From Stictocephala bisonia (lineage: Eukaryota > Arthropoda > Insecta > Hemiptera > Membracidae), in contig JAQJVL010000005.1 of the NCBI GenBank assembly GCA_035578905.1, positions 4,556,828-4,620,827 on the forward strand: a DNA stretch of 64,000 nt. The letters run 5' to 3'. The first letter of the stretch is position 1, and every line of letters starts with the position of its first letter. The notes below the pieces were generated by a model. It had not been told where the DNA came from, did not search any database, and worked only from the letters and a program-made list of their open reading frames with translations. Position numbers and translations under genes: made by a program. This document shows, piece after piece, positions 42,601-53,900 of the stretch.

Positions 42601-43503
42601 CACCTATTGTGGTGACGACTCACTTCTTCACCAATACACGTACAGTGGTGACGACTCACTTCTTCACCCATACACCTACTGTGGTGACGACTCACTTATT
42701 CACCTATACACCTTCAATGGTGACGACTCACTTCTTCATCCATACACCTACTGTGGTGACGACTCACTTCTTCACCCATACACCTACAGTGGTGACGACT
42801 CACTTCTTCACCCATACACCTACTGTGGTGACGACTCACTTCTTCACCAATACACGTACAGTGGTGACGGCTCACCTCTTCACCAATACACGTACAGTGT
42901 GGGTGGGTCAATACCAATCTACGTGTATAGGTGAGTGGGTGGGTCAATACCAATCTACGTGTATAGGTGAGTGGGTGGGTCAATAACAATGTACATGTAT
43001 TGGTGTGTGGGTGGGTCAATACCAATGTACATGTATGGGAGTGTGGGTGGGTCAATACCAATCTACGTGAATGAGTGAGTGGTTAGGTCAATACCAATGT
43101 ACATGAATTGGTGTGTGAGTGGGTAAATACCAATCTACGTGTATGGGTGCAAGGGTGGGTTAATATTAACGTACGTATAGTACCATGGGTGAGGGGTTGG
43201 GTAAAATTGTAATTTATTTATATGTATAGTTTCTTCAAATTTTTTATTTACAAATAACATTGATGGATGGGTGGGTGGGTCAATACGTTTACAAGTTTAA
43301 TTCTAATCGACTACGTTTGTAAATAAATTTTATAATTATTAAGTCTATTATTATACGAGTATTTTGTATCTTTAAACTAAAAGTTTTACTGAAGAGAAAA
43401 AACTTAATTTTCAAGCACACAAAAAAGAGAGACGTACCTTGGGGGTGAGGAGGAGACCGGTGGCTGCCCAGACAACTAGAAGGTATAGATAGTAGCAGGC
43501 CAT
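36515..43503 (-). CDS. Small secreted four-cysteine peptide, unrecognised (2 coding exons, 77 aa)
   Basis: Exons, read on the minus strand: 43,503-43,438 (22 codons, MACYYLYLLVVWAATGLLLT then PK) and 36,682-36,515 (55 codons and TAA). They join in phase 0 at AAG|GTACGT and TCTGTTGTAG|GGG. Exon 1 is a textbook signal peptide. The mature part, starting near GCDTDELESEYDKG, has cysteines at precursor positions 24, 39, 60 and 64 (spacing C-x14-C-x20-C-x3-C), an acidic head and a basic tail (HKLLYRKCARFC). This fits a secreted peptide held by two disulphides, such as a hormone, salivary or immune peptide. I do not recognise the family and assign no function. Codons end largely in G/C, unlike the AT-rich surroundings. 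A further exon in the 6.75-kb intron cannot be excluded. It is tail to tail with the apoLp-III-like gene. Confidence 0.55.
36877..36951. repeat. Two-copy 36-bp tandem duplication
   Basis: TTTTTTCATTGGTTTGATAC plus TGTGAGACAGTTAAG occurs twice in a row. It lies in the intron of the minus-strand gene and may be the seed stage of a minisatellite like those around it. Confidence 0.8.
37088..37642. repeat. 31-32-bp minisatellite (~17 units)
   Basis: The unit is CCGTGGACATCCAGTCTGAA then GCAGTCATACCA, with 31-bp (ACCGTGG) and 32-bp (AACCGTGG) forms. A block from about 37,130 to 37,260 recurs at 37,490-37,640 (CATCGAGTCTG, ACTAACGTGG, CAGTCTAAAG variants in the same order). Confidence 0.92.
37643..38811 (-). 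other. Intronic DNA of the minus-strand gene
   Basis: AT-rich with no recognised exon. The 64-codon + frame at 38,588-38,782 has no recognisable content. A GC-richer patch at 38,640-38,740 may be an old transposon fragment. Confidence 0.4.
38812..39135. repeat. 43-bp minisatellite (~7.5 units)
   Basis: The unit is GTTCATTAAGAAGAGATTTG, CAAATTATGTACGACTTGTA, TCA. Subtypes differ at GATATGTAC/GAGATTTGC. An inverted partial copy lies at 39,869-39,926. Confidence 0.88.
39136..40039 (-). other. Intronic DNA with two inverted-repeat structures
   Basis: Contains the fold-back at 39,566-39,710 and an inverted copy of the neighbouring 43-bp monomer at 39,869-39,926. No exon recognised. Confidence 0.5.
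39566..39710. mobile_element. Snap-back MITE with ~65-70-bp arms
   Basis: The left arm runs AAAGAATGACCCGATTTTAAA ... AAGGGCTTTACGCAAA. The right arm is the complement, TTTGCGTAAAACCCTT ... TTTAAAATCGGGTAATTCTTT, with a loop of about nine bases near 39,636-39,644. The arms differ at several sites. The AAAGAATKACCCGATTTTAAA terminus is reminiscent of mariner-type ends, but no superfamily can be fixed. Confidence 0.72.
40040..42895. repeat. 36-bp minisatellite with higher-order structure (~79 units)
   Basis: The unit is GACTCACTTCTTCACCCATA then CACCTACAGTGGTGAC. The left third uses ACGTACTATGATGAC units; the rest uses CCTACWGTGGTGAC. A shortened unit (TCCCACACAACTACAG) recurs at about 41,338, 41,548, 41,855, 42,136 and 42,510. 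The block starting 42,151 repeats almost exactly from 42,537, a 386-bp higher-order unit. Twelve-residue repeats open on both strands (430 codons +, 335 codons -) because 36 divides by three; they are not genes. The array lies in the intron of the minus-strand peptide gene. Confidence 0.95.
42896..43190. repeat. 36-bp minisatellite, inverted-core type
   Basis: Units of GGGTGGGTCAATACCAATCT then ACGTGTATAGGTGAGT. It abuts the previous array with no spacer, and its CAATACCA..GTACGTGTATGGGTG core is the complement of that array's CCCATACACGTAC core, so the junction at about 42,893 is an orientation switch within one related family. Confidence 0.88.
43191..43437 (-). other. Intron start of the peptide gene
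   Basis: AT-rich sequence between the array and the exon 1 donor. One further GGTGGGTGGGTCAATACG fragment occurs at about 43,270. Confidence 0.5.
43438..43503 (-). CDS. Four-cysteine peptide gene, first coding exon (signal peptide)
   Basis: The ATG at 43,503 opens 22 codons and ends AAG|GTACGT at 43,438/43,437. The hydrophobic run YYLYLLVVWAATGLLL is a signal peptide. The bases just before the ATG, ACTTGCCTGTAG|G, look like a splice acceptor, so an untranslated upstream exon may lie beyond the 66-bp array. A 75-codon minus frame from 43,638 extends upstream, but nothing supports that start. Confidence 0.6.
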
Positions 43504-43639
43504 CCTACAGGCAAGTACTAACCGCAAGTAAAACATGGAGCAGCAACACGGCACGTATGAAGGTTGATTGCCCGAGATAGGACACACAATTCGCAAATGA
43601 CTCTCTGGAGACCTTTTCCATTCATGGAGATAATACACA

Positions 43640-45766
43640 TTGCATTATGATTTGTCACAAAGAGGTAGTCTGTGTACAATATACCATGTAGTCAATGATA
43701 TAACACGATATTATGATGTGTCACCAAGAGGTAGTCTGTGTACAATATACCATGTAGTCTATGATATAACACGATATTATGATGTGTCACAAAGAGCTAG
43801 TCTGTGTACAATATACCATGTAGTCTACGATATAACACGATATTATGATGTGTCACAAAGAGCTAGTCTGTGTACAATATACCTTGTAGTCTATAATATA
43901 ACACGATATTATGATGTGTCACAAAGAGCTAGTCTGTGTACAATATAACATCTAGTCTACGATATAACACGATATTATGATGTGTCACAAAGAGCTAGTC
44001 TGTGTACAATATACCTTGTAGTCTATGATATAACACGATATTATGATGTGTCACAAAGAGCTAGTCTGTGTACAATATACCTTGTAGTCTATGATATAAC
44101 ACGATATTATGATGTGTCACAAAGAGCTAGTCTGTGTACAATATACCATGTAGTCTATGATATAACACGATATTATGATGTGCCACAAAGAGCTAGTCTG
44201 TGTACAATATACCATGTAGTCTACGATATAACACGATATTATGATGTGTCACAAAGAGGAAGTCTGTGTACCATATACCTTGTAGTCTACGATATAACAC
44301 GATATTATGATGTGTCACAAAGAGCTAGTCTGTGTACAATATACCATGTAGTCTATGATATAACACGATATTATGATGTGTCACAAAGAGCTAGTCTGTG
44401 TACAATATACCATGTAGTCTATGATATAACACGATATTATGATGTGTCACAAAGAGCTAGTCTGTGTACAATATACCTTGTAATCTATGATATAACACGA
44501 TATTATGATGTGTCACAAAGAGCTAGTCTGTGTACAATATACCATGTAGTCTATGATATAACACGATATTATGATGTGTCACAAAGAGGTAGTCTGTGTA
44601 CAATTTACCATGTAGCCTATGATATAACACGATATTATGATGTGTCACAAAGAGCTAGTGTGTATACAATACACCATGTAGTCTACGATATAACACGATA
44701 TTATAATGTGTCACAAAGAGCTAGTCTGTGTACAATATACCATGTAGTCTATGATATAACACGATATTATGATGTGTCACAAAGAGGTAGTCTGTATACA
44801 ATACACCATGTAGTCTACAATATAACACGATATTATGATGTGTCACAAAGAGCTAGTCTGTGTACAATATACCATGTAGTCTATGATATAACACGATATT
44901 ATGATGTGTCACAAAGAGCTAGTCTGTGTACAATATACCATGTAGTCTACGATATAACACGATATTATGATGTGTCACAAAGAGCTAGTCTGTATACAAT
45001 ACACCATGTAGTCTACGATATAACATGATATTATGATGTGTCACAAAGAGCTAGTATGTGTACAATATACCATGTAGTCTACGATATAACACGATATTAT
45101 GATGTGTCACAAAGAGCTAGTCTGTGTACAATATACCATGTAGTCTACGATATAACACGATATTATGATGTGTCACAAAGAGCTAGTCTGTGTACAATAT
45201 ACCATGTAGTCTACGATATAACACGATATTATGATGTGTCACAAAGAGCTAGTCTGTATACAATACACCATGTAGTCTACGATATAACACGATATTATGA
45301 TGTGTCACAAAGAGCTAGTCTGTATACAATACACCATGTAGTCTACGATATAACACGATATTATGTTGTGTCACAAAGAGCTAGTCTGTGTACAATATAC
45401 CATGTAGTCTATGATATAACACGATATTATGATGTGTCACAAAGAGCTAGTCTGTGTACAATATACCGTAAAGTCTATGATATAACACGATATTATGATT
45501 TGTCACAAAGAGCTATTCTGTGTACAATATACCATGTAGTCTATGATATAACACGATATTATGATGTGTCACAAAGAGCTAGTCTGTGTTCAATATACCA
45601 TGTAGTCTATGATATAACACGATATTATGATGTGTCACAAAGAGCTAGTCTGTGTACAATATACCGTAATGTCTATGATATAACACGATATTATGATGTG
45701 TCACAAAGAGCTAGTCTGTGTTCAATATACCATGTAGTCTATGATATAACACGATATTATGATTAA
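43640..45766. repeat. 66-bp minisatellite (~32 units)
   Basis: The unit reads TATTATGATGTGTCACAAAG, AGCTAGTCTGTGTACAATAT, ACCATGTAGTCTAYGATATA, ACACGA. Variants include AGAGGTAG, ATACCTTG, TATACAATACACC and ATACCGTAA. The 22-residue open repeat (YYDVSQRASLCTIYHVVYDI) spans 348 and 242 codons because 66 divides by three. Absence of a start/stop context and variation at all codon positions argue against a protein. Confidence 0.95.
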
Positions 45767-46079
45767 ATTCCTTTATACTACCTCTAATGTTCTACACCTT
45801 GTAAATTCTTAAATACGTCATATCTACGAAATAGCAATGATCAGTACTGAATTCTTATTGTAGTGGTAAGCCATGTTAGTTATTTTTTATTGTAGTTTTA
45901 AGTACGAGCACTTTCGTATATCAGGTTAGTTACAGACAGATATTACTGTACTATACATTATTGTGTACTGTTAGTTTTGACACATGTGTAGAATTCTTTA
46001 GAATATTTGTGGTAAAAGATCTAATGGGAAGGCCAGTCCACGTTGCCTTGTCTACTGTTAGAGAGTTACGTGTTTATGA
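45767..46079. other. Spacer between two arrays
   Basis: About 310 bases of unique AT-rich sequence, ending in a fragment resembling the next array (GGCCAGTCCACGTTGCCTTG at about 46,031). No gene seen. Confidence 0.6.
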
Positions 46080-47934
46080 TTAGTATAGAGTATAGCCTGA
46101 CGTGATTATGAAGTACGGGAAAATAAAACAAGGAATCCTAAAGTCCACGTTGCCTAGTCCAATAGACAATAGCTTGACGTGATAATGAAGTACAGGAAAA
46201 ATAAAACAGGGAGTCCTAAAGTCCACGTTGCCTAGTCCAATAGACAATAGCTTGACGTGATTAGGAAGTACAGGAAAAATAAAACAGGGAGTCCTAAAGT
46301 CCACGTTGCCTAGTCCAATAGACAATAGCTTGACGTGATTATGAAGTACAGGCAAAATAAAACAGGGAGTCCTAAAGTCCACGTTGCCTAGTCCAATAGA
46401 CAATAGCTTGAGGTGATTATGAAGTACAGGAAAAATAAAACAGGGAGTCCTAAAGTCCACGTTGCCTAGTCCAATAGACAATAACTTGACGTGATTATGA
46501 AGTACAGGAAAAATAAAACAGGGTGTCCTAAAGTCCACGTTGCCTAGTCCAATAGACAATAGCTTGACGTGATTAGGAAGTACAGAAAAAATGAAACAGG
46601 GAGGCCGAAAGTCCACGTTGCCTAGTCTAATAGACAATAGCTTGACGTGATTATGAAGTACAGGAAAAATGAAACAGGGAGGCCGAAAATCCACGTTGCC
46701 TAGTCTAATAGACAATAGCTTGACGTGATTAGGAAGTACGGGTAAAATGAAACAGGAAGGCCGAAAGTCCACGTTGCCTAGTCTAATAGACAATAGCCTG
46801 ACGTGATTAGGAAGTACAGGTAAAAGGAAACAGGAAGGCCGAAAGTCCACGTTGCCTAGTCTAATAGACAATAGCTTGACGTGATTAGGAAGTACAGGTA
46901 AAATGAAACAGGAAGGCCGAAAGTCCACGTTGCCTAGTCTAATAGACAATAGCTTGACGTGATTAGGAAGTGCAGGTAAAAGGAAACAGGAAGGCCGAAA
47001 GTCCACGTTGCCTAGTCTAATAGACAATAGCTTGACGTGATTAGGAAGTACAGGTAAAAGGAAACAGGGAGCCCTAAAGTCCACCTTGCCCAGGCTGATA
47101 TACAGTAGCCGTACGTGATTAATAAGTACAGGAAAAAGGAAACAGGGAGCCCTAAAGTCCACCTTGCCCAGGCTGATATACAGTAGCCTGGCGTGATTAG
47201 GAAGTACAGGTAAAAGGAAACAGGGAGCCCTAAAGTCCACCTTGCCCAGGCTGATATACAGTAGCCTGGCGTGATTAGGAAGTACAGGTAAAAGGAAACA
47301 GGGAGCCCTAAAGTCCACCTTGCCAAGGCTGATATACAGTAGCCTGGCGTGATTAGGATGTACAGGTAAAAGGAAACAGGGAGCCCTAAAGTCCACCTTG
47401 CCCAGGCTGATATACAGTAGCCTACGTGATTAGGATGTACAGGTAAAAGGAAACAGGGAGCCCTAAAGTCCACCTTGCCCAGGCTGATATACAGTAGCCT
47501 GACGTGATTAGGATGTACAGGTAAAAGGAAACAGGGAGCCCTAAAGTCCACATTGCCCAGTCTGATATACAGTAGCCTGACGTGATTAGGATGTACAGGT
47601 AAAAGGAAACAGGGAGCCCTAAAGTCCACCTTGCCCAGGCTGATATACAGTAGCCTGACGTGATTAGGAAGTACAGGTAAAAGGAAACAGGGAGCCCTAA
47701 AGTCCACATTGCCCAGTCTGATATACAGTAGCCTGACGTGCTTAGGAAGTACAGTACAGGAAAAATAAAACAAGGAGGCTCAAAGCCCACGTTGACTAGT
47801 CTAATAGACAATAGCTTGACTTGAATAGGATGTACAGAAAAAAGGAAACAGGGATACCTAAAGTCCACGTTGCCTAGTCAGTCTATGTTAAACAGTACGG
47901 GAAAAAGGAAACAGGGAGGCCCAAATTCCACGTT
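46080..47934. repeat. 78-bp minisatellite with two subfamilies (~23 units)
   Basis: The unit includes GCTTGACGTGATTAGGAAGT, ACAGGAAAAATAAAACAGGG, AGTCCTAAAGTCCACGTTGC and CTAGTCCAATAGACAATA. Units from 46,080 to ~47,060 carry AATAGACAATAGCTTG. Units from ~47,060 to ~47,740 carry GCTGATATACAGTAGCCTG, with GGGAGCCCTAAAG. The last few units return to the first type and grade into the next array. The minus-strand 438-codon frame is an artefact of 78 = 3 x 26. Confidence 0.93.
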
Positions 47935-50900
47935 GCCTCGTCTACTGTTAGGCAATAGCCTGATGTGATTAGGAAGTACAGGAAATCGGAAGGCAGACGA
48001 TTTACTTTGCATAGCCTACTTTTAGACGTGTTTAGGAAGTACAGGAAATGGGAAGGCAGACAATTCACGTTGCATAGTACACTGTTAGTCGTGTTTAGGA
48101 AGTATAGGAAATGGGAATGCAGACAATTCACGTTGCATAGTACACTGTTAGACGTGTATAGGAAGTACAGGAAATGGGAAGGTAGAAAATTCACGTTGCA
48201 TAGTACACTGTTAGTCGCGTTTAGGAAGTACAGGAAATGGGAAGGCAGACAATTCACGTTGCATAGTACACTGTTAGTCGTGTTTAGGAAGTACAGGAAA
48301 TGGGAAGGCAGACAATTCACGTTGCATAGTACACTGTTAGTCGTGTTTAGGAAGTACAGGAAATGGATGTACAGGTAGACAATTCACGTTGCATAGTACA
48401 CTGTTAGTCGTGTTTAGGAAGTACAGGAAATGGGAATGCAGACAATTCACGTTGCATAGTACACTGTTAGACGTGTTTAGGAAGTACAGGAAATGGGAAG
48501 GCAGACAATTCACGTTGCATAGTACACTGTTAGACGTGTTTAGGAAGTATAGGAAATGGGAAGGCAGACAATTCACGTTGCATAGTCCACTGTTAGTCGT
48601 GTTTAGGAAGTATAGGAAATGGGAAGGCAGACAATTCACGTTGCATAGTACACTGTTAGTCGTGTTTAGGAAGTACAGGAAATGGGAAGGCAGACAATTC
48701 ACGTTGCATAGTCCACTGTTAGTCGTGTTTAGGAAGTACAGGAAATGGGAAGGTTGACAATTCACGTTAAATAGTACACTGTTAGGCGTGTATAGGAAGT
48801 ACAGGAAATGGGAAGGCAGACAATTCACATTGCATAGTCCACTGTTAGACGTGTTTAGGAAGTACAGGAAATGGGAAGGCAGACAATTCACATTGCATAG
48901 TCCACTGTTAGTCGTGTTTAGGAAGTACAGGAAATGGGAAGGCAGACAATTCACATTGCATAGTCCACTGTTAGACGTGTTTAGGAAGTACAGGAAATGG
49001 GAAGGCAGACAATTCACATTGCATAGTCCACTGTTAGCGTGTTTAGGAAGTACAGGAAATGGGAAGGCAGACAATTCACATTGCATAGTCCACTGTTAGT
49101 CGTGTTTAGGAAGTACAGGAAATGGGAAGGCAGACAATTCACATTGCATAGTCCACTGTTAGTCGTGTTTAGGAAGTACAGGAAATGGGAAGGCAGACAA
49201 TTCACATTGCATAGTCCACTGTTAGTCGTGTTTAGGAAGTACAGGAAATGGGAAGGCAGACAATTCACATTGCATAGTCCACTGTTAGTCGTGTTTAGGA
49301 AGTACAGGAAATGGGAAGGCAGACAATTCACATTGCATAGTCCACTGTTAGTCGTGTTTAGGAAGTACAGGAAATGGAAAGGCAGACAATTCACATTGCA
49401 TAGTCCACTGTTAGTCGTGTTTAGGAAGTACAGGAAATGGGAAGGCAGACAATTCACGTTGCATAGTCCACTGTTAGTCGTGTTTAGGAAGTACAGGAAA
49501 TGGGAAGGCAGACAATTCACGTTGCATAGTCCACTGTTAGTCGTGTTTAGGAAGTACAGGAAATGGGAAGGCAGACAATTCACATTGCATAGTCCACTGT
49601 TAGTCGTGTTTAGGAAGTACAGGAAATGGGAAGACAGACAATTCACGTTGATAGTCCACTGTTAGTCGTGTTTAGGAAGTACAGGAAATGGGAAGACAGA
49701 CAATTCACGTTGATAGTCCACTGTTAGTCGTGTTTAGGAAGTACAGGAAATGGGAAGACAGACAATTCACGTTGATAGTCCACTGTTAGTCGTGTTTAGG
49801 AAGTACAGGAAATGGGAAGACAGACAATTCACGTTGATAGTCCACTGTTAGTCGTGTTTAGGAAGTACAGGAAATGGGAAGACAGACAATTCACGTTGAT
49901 AGTCCACTGTTAGTCGTGTTTAGGAAGTACAGGAAATGGGAAGACAGACAATTCACGTTGATAGTCCACTGTTAGTCGTGTTTAGGAAGTACAGGAAATG
50001 GGAAGACAGACAATTCACGTTGATAGTCCACTGTTAGTCGTGTTTAGGAAGTACAGGAAATGGGAAGACAGACAATTCACGTTGATAGTCCACTGTTAGT
50101 CGTGTTTAGGAAGTACAGGAAATGGGAAGGCAGACAATTCACGTTGATAGTCCACTGTTAGTCGTGTTTAGGAAGTACAGGAAATGGGAAGGCAGACAAT
50201 TCACATTGCATAGTCCACTGTTAGTCGTGTTTAGGAAGTACAGGAAATGGGAAGACAGACAATTCACGTTGATAGTCCACTGTTAGTCGTGTTTAGGAAG
50301 TACAGGAAATGGGAAGGCAGACAATTCACGTTGCATAGTCCACTGTTAGTCGTGTTTAGGAAGTACAGGAAATGGGAATGTCGACAATTCACGTTGCATA
50401 GTCCACTGTTAGACGTGTTTAGGAAGTACAGGAAATGGGAAGGTAGACAATTCACGTTGCATAGTCCACAGCTAGACGTGATTAGGAAGTACAGGAAATG
50501 GGAATGCAGACAATTCACGTTGCATAATCCACTGTTAGTCGTGTTTAGGAAGTATAGGAAATGGGAAGGCAGACAATTCACATTGCATAGTCCACTGTTA
50601 GTCATGTTTAGGAAGTACAGGAAATGGGAAGGTTGACAATTCACGTTAAATAGTACACTGTTAGTCGTGTTTAGGAAGTACAGGAAATGGGAAGGCAGAC
50701 AATTCACATTGCATAGTCCACTGTTAGTCGTGTTTAGGAAGTACAGGAAATGGGAAGGCAGACAATTCACGTTGCATAGTCCACTGTTAGACGTGTTTAG
50801 GAAGTACAGGAAATGGGAAGACAGACAATTCACATTGCATAGTCCACTGTTAGTCGTGTTTAGGAAGTACAGGAAATGGGAAGGCAGACAATTCACGTTG

Positions 50901-53900
50901 CATAGTCCACTGTTAGTCATGTTTAGGAAGTACAGGAAATGGGAAGGCAGACAATTCACATTGCATAGTCCACTGTTAGTCGTGTTTAGGAAGTACAGGA
51001 AATGGGAAGGCAGACAATTCACGTTGATAGTCCACTGTTAGTCGTGTTTAGGAAGTACAGGAAATGGGAAGGCAGACAATTCACATTGCATAGTCCACTG
51101 TTAGTCGTGTTTAGGAAGTACAGGAAATGGGAAGGCAGACAATTCACGTTGATAGTCCACTGTTAGTCGTGTTTAGGAAGTACAGGAAATGGGAAGGCAG
51201 ACAATTCACGTTGATAGTCCACTGTTAGTCGTGTTTAGGAAGTACAGGAAATGGGAAGGACAGACAATTCACGTTGATAGTCCACTGTTAGTCGTGTTTA
51301 GGAAGTACAGGAAATGGGAAGACAGACAATTCACGTTGATAGTCCACTGTTAGTCGTGTTTAGGAAGTACAGGAAATGGGAAGACAGACAATTCACGTTG
51401 ATAGTCCACTGTTAGTCGTGTTTAGGAAGTACAGGAAATGGGAAGACAGACAATTCACGTTGATAGTCCACTGTTAGTCGTGTTTAGGAAGTACAGGAAA
51501 TGGGAAGACAGACAATTCACGTTGATAGTCCACTGTTAGTCGTGTTTAGGAAGTACAGGAAATGGGAAGACAGACAATTCACGTTGATAGTCCACTGTTA
51601 GTCGTGTTTAGGAAGTACAGGAAATGGGAAGACAGACAATTCACGTTGATAGTCCACTGTTAGTCGTGTTTAGGAAGTACAGGAAATGGGAAGACAGACA
51701 ATTCACGTTGATAGTCCACTGTTAGTCGTGTTTAGGAAGTACAGGAAATGGGAAGACAGACAATTCACGTTGATAGTCCACTGTTAGTCGTGTTTAGGAA
51801 GTACAGGAAATGGGAAGACAGACAATTCACGTTGATAGTCCACTGTTAGTCGTGTTTAGGAAGTACAGGAAATGGGAAGACAGACAATTCACGTTGATAG
51901 TCCACTGTTAGTCGTGTTTAGGAAGTACAGGAAATGGGAAGACAGACAATTCACGTTGATAGTCCACTGTTAGTCGTGTTTAGGAAGTACAGGAAATGGG
52001 AAGACAGACAATTCACGTTGATAGTCCACTGTTAGTCGTGTTTAGGAAGTACAGGAAATGGGAAGACAGACAATTCACGTTGATAGTCCACTGTTAGTCG
52101 TGTTTAGGAAGTACAGGAAATGGGAAGACAGACAATTCACGTTGATAGTCCACTGTTAGTCGTGTTTAGGAAGTACAGGAAATGGGAAGACAGACAATTC
52201 ACGTTGATAGTCCACTGTTAGTCGTGTTTAGGAAGTACAGGAAATGGGAAGACAGACAATTCACGTTGATAGTCCACTGTTAGTCGTGTTTAGGAAGTAC
52301 AGGAAATGGGAAGACAGACAATTCACGTTGATAGTCCACTGTTAGTCGTGTTTAGGAAGTACAGGAAATGGGAAGACAGACAATTCACGTTGATAGTCCA
52401 CTGTTAGTCGTGTTTAGGAAGTACAGGAAATGGGAAGACAGACAATTCACGTTGATAGTCCACTGTTAGTCGTGTTTAGGAAGTACAGGAAATGGGAAGG
52501 CAGACAATTCACGTTGCATAGTCCACTGTTAGTCGTGTTTAGGAAGTATAGGAAATGGAAAAGCAGACAATTCACGTTGCATAGTCCACTGTTAGTCGTG
52601 TTTAGAAACTACAGGAAATGGGAATGCAGACAATTCACGTTGCATAGTCCACTGTTAGTCGTGTTTAGGAAGTACAGGAAATGGGAAGGCAGACAATTCA
52701 CGTTGATAGTCCACTGTTAGTCATGTTTAGGAAGTACAGGAAATGGGAAGACAGACAATTCACATTGCATAGTCCACTGTTATTCGTGTTTAGGAAGTAC
52801 AGGAAATGGGAAGGCAGACAATTCACGTTGCATAGTCCACTGTTAGTCATGTTTAGGAAGTACAGGAAATGGGAAGGCAGACAATTCACATTGCATAGTC
52901 CACTGTTAGTCGTGTTTAGGAAGTACAGGAAATGGGAAGGACAGACAATTCACGTTGATAGTCCACTGTTAGTCGTGTTTAGGAAGTACAGGAAATGGGA
53001 AGGCAGACAATTCACGTTGATAGTCCACTGTTAGTCGTGTTTAGGAAGTACAGGAAATGGGAAGGCAGACAATTCACATTGATAGTCCACTGTTAGTCGT
53101 GTTTAGGAAGTACAGGAAATGGGAAGACAGACAATTCACGTTGATAGTCCACTGTTAGTCGTGTTTAGGAAGTACAGGAAATGGGAAGACAGACAATTCA
53201 CGTTGATAGTCCACTGTTAGTCGTGTTTAGGAAGTACAGGAAATGGGAAGACAGACAATTCACGTTGATAGTCCACTGTTAGTCGTGTTTAGGAAGTACA
53301 GGAAATGGGAAGACAGACAATTCACGTTGATAGTCCACTGTTAGTCGTGTTTAGGAAGTACAGGAAATGGGAAGACAGACAATTCACGTTGATAGTCCAC
53401 TGTTAGTCGTGTTTAGGAAGTACAGGAAATGGGAAGACAGACAATTCACGTTGATAGTCCACTGTTAGTCGTGTTTAGGAAGTACAGGAAATGGGAAGAC
53501 AGACAATTCACGTTGATAGTCCACTGTTAGTCGTGTTTAGGAAGTACAGGAAATGGGAAGACAGACAATTCACGTTGATAGTCCACTGTTAGTCGTGTTT
53601 AGGAAGTACAGGAAATGGGAAGACAGACAATTCACGTTGATAGTCCACTGTTAGTCGTGTTTAGGAAGTACAGGAAATGGGAAGACAGACAATTCACGTT
53701 GATAGTCCACTGTTAGTCGTGTTTAGGAAGTACAGGAAATGGGAAGACAGACAATTCACGTTGATAGTCCACTGTTAGTCGTGTTTAGGAAGTACAGGAA
53801 ATGGGAAGACAGACAATTCACGTTGATAGTCCACTGTTAGTCGTGTTTAGGAAGTACAGGAAATGGGAAGACAGACAATTCACGTTGATAGTCCACTGTT

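Noticed and set aside
43982..45766. 348- and 242-codon frames with a 22-residue repeat
   Set aside because: Direct consequence of the 66-bp period. Variants alter all codon positions and one is an in-frame stop.
46080..47868. 438-, 253- and 148-codon minus-strand frames with 26-residue repeats
   Set aside because: Artefacts of the 78-bp array; the frames overlap one another in different phases over the same DNA.
48337..53034. Many frames repeating FRKYRKWEGRQFTLHSPLLVV or its opposite-strand counterpart
   Set aside because: They exist only where 63-bp units occur and collapse in the 62-bp units, so there is no selection for reading frame.
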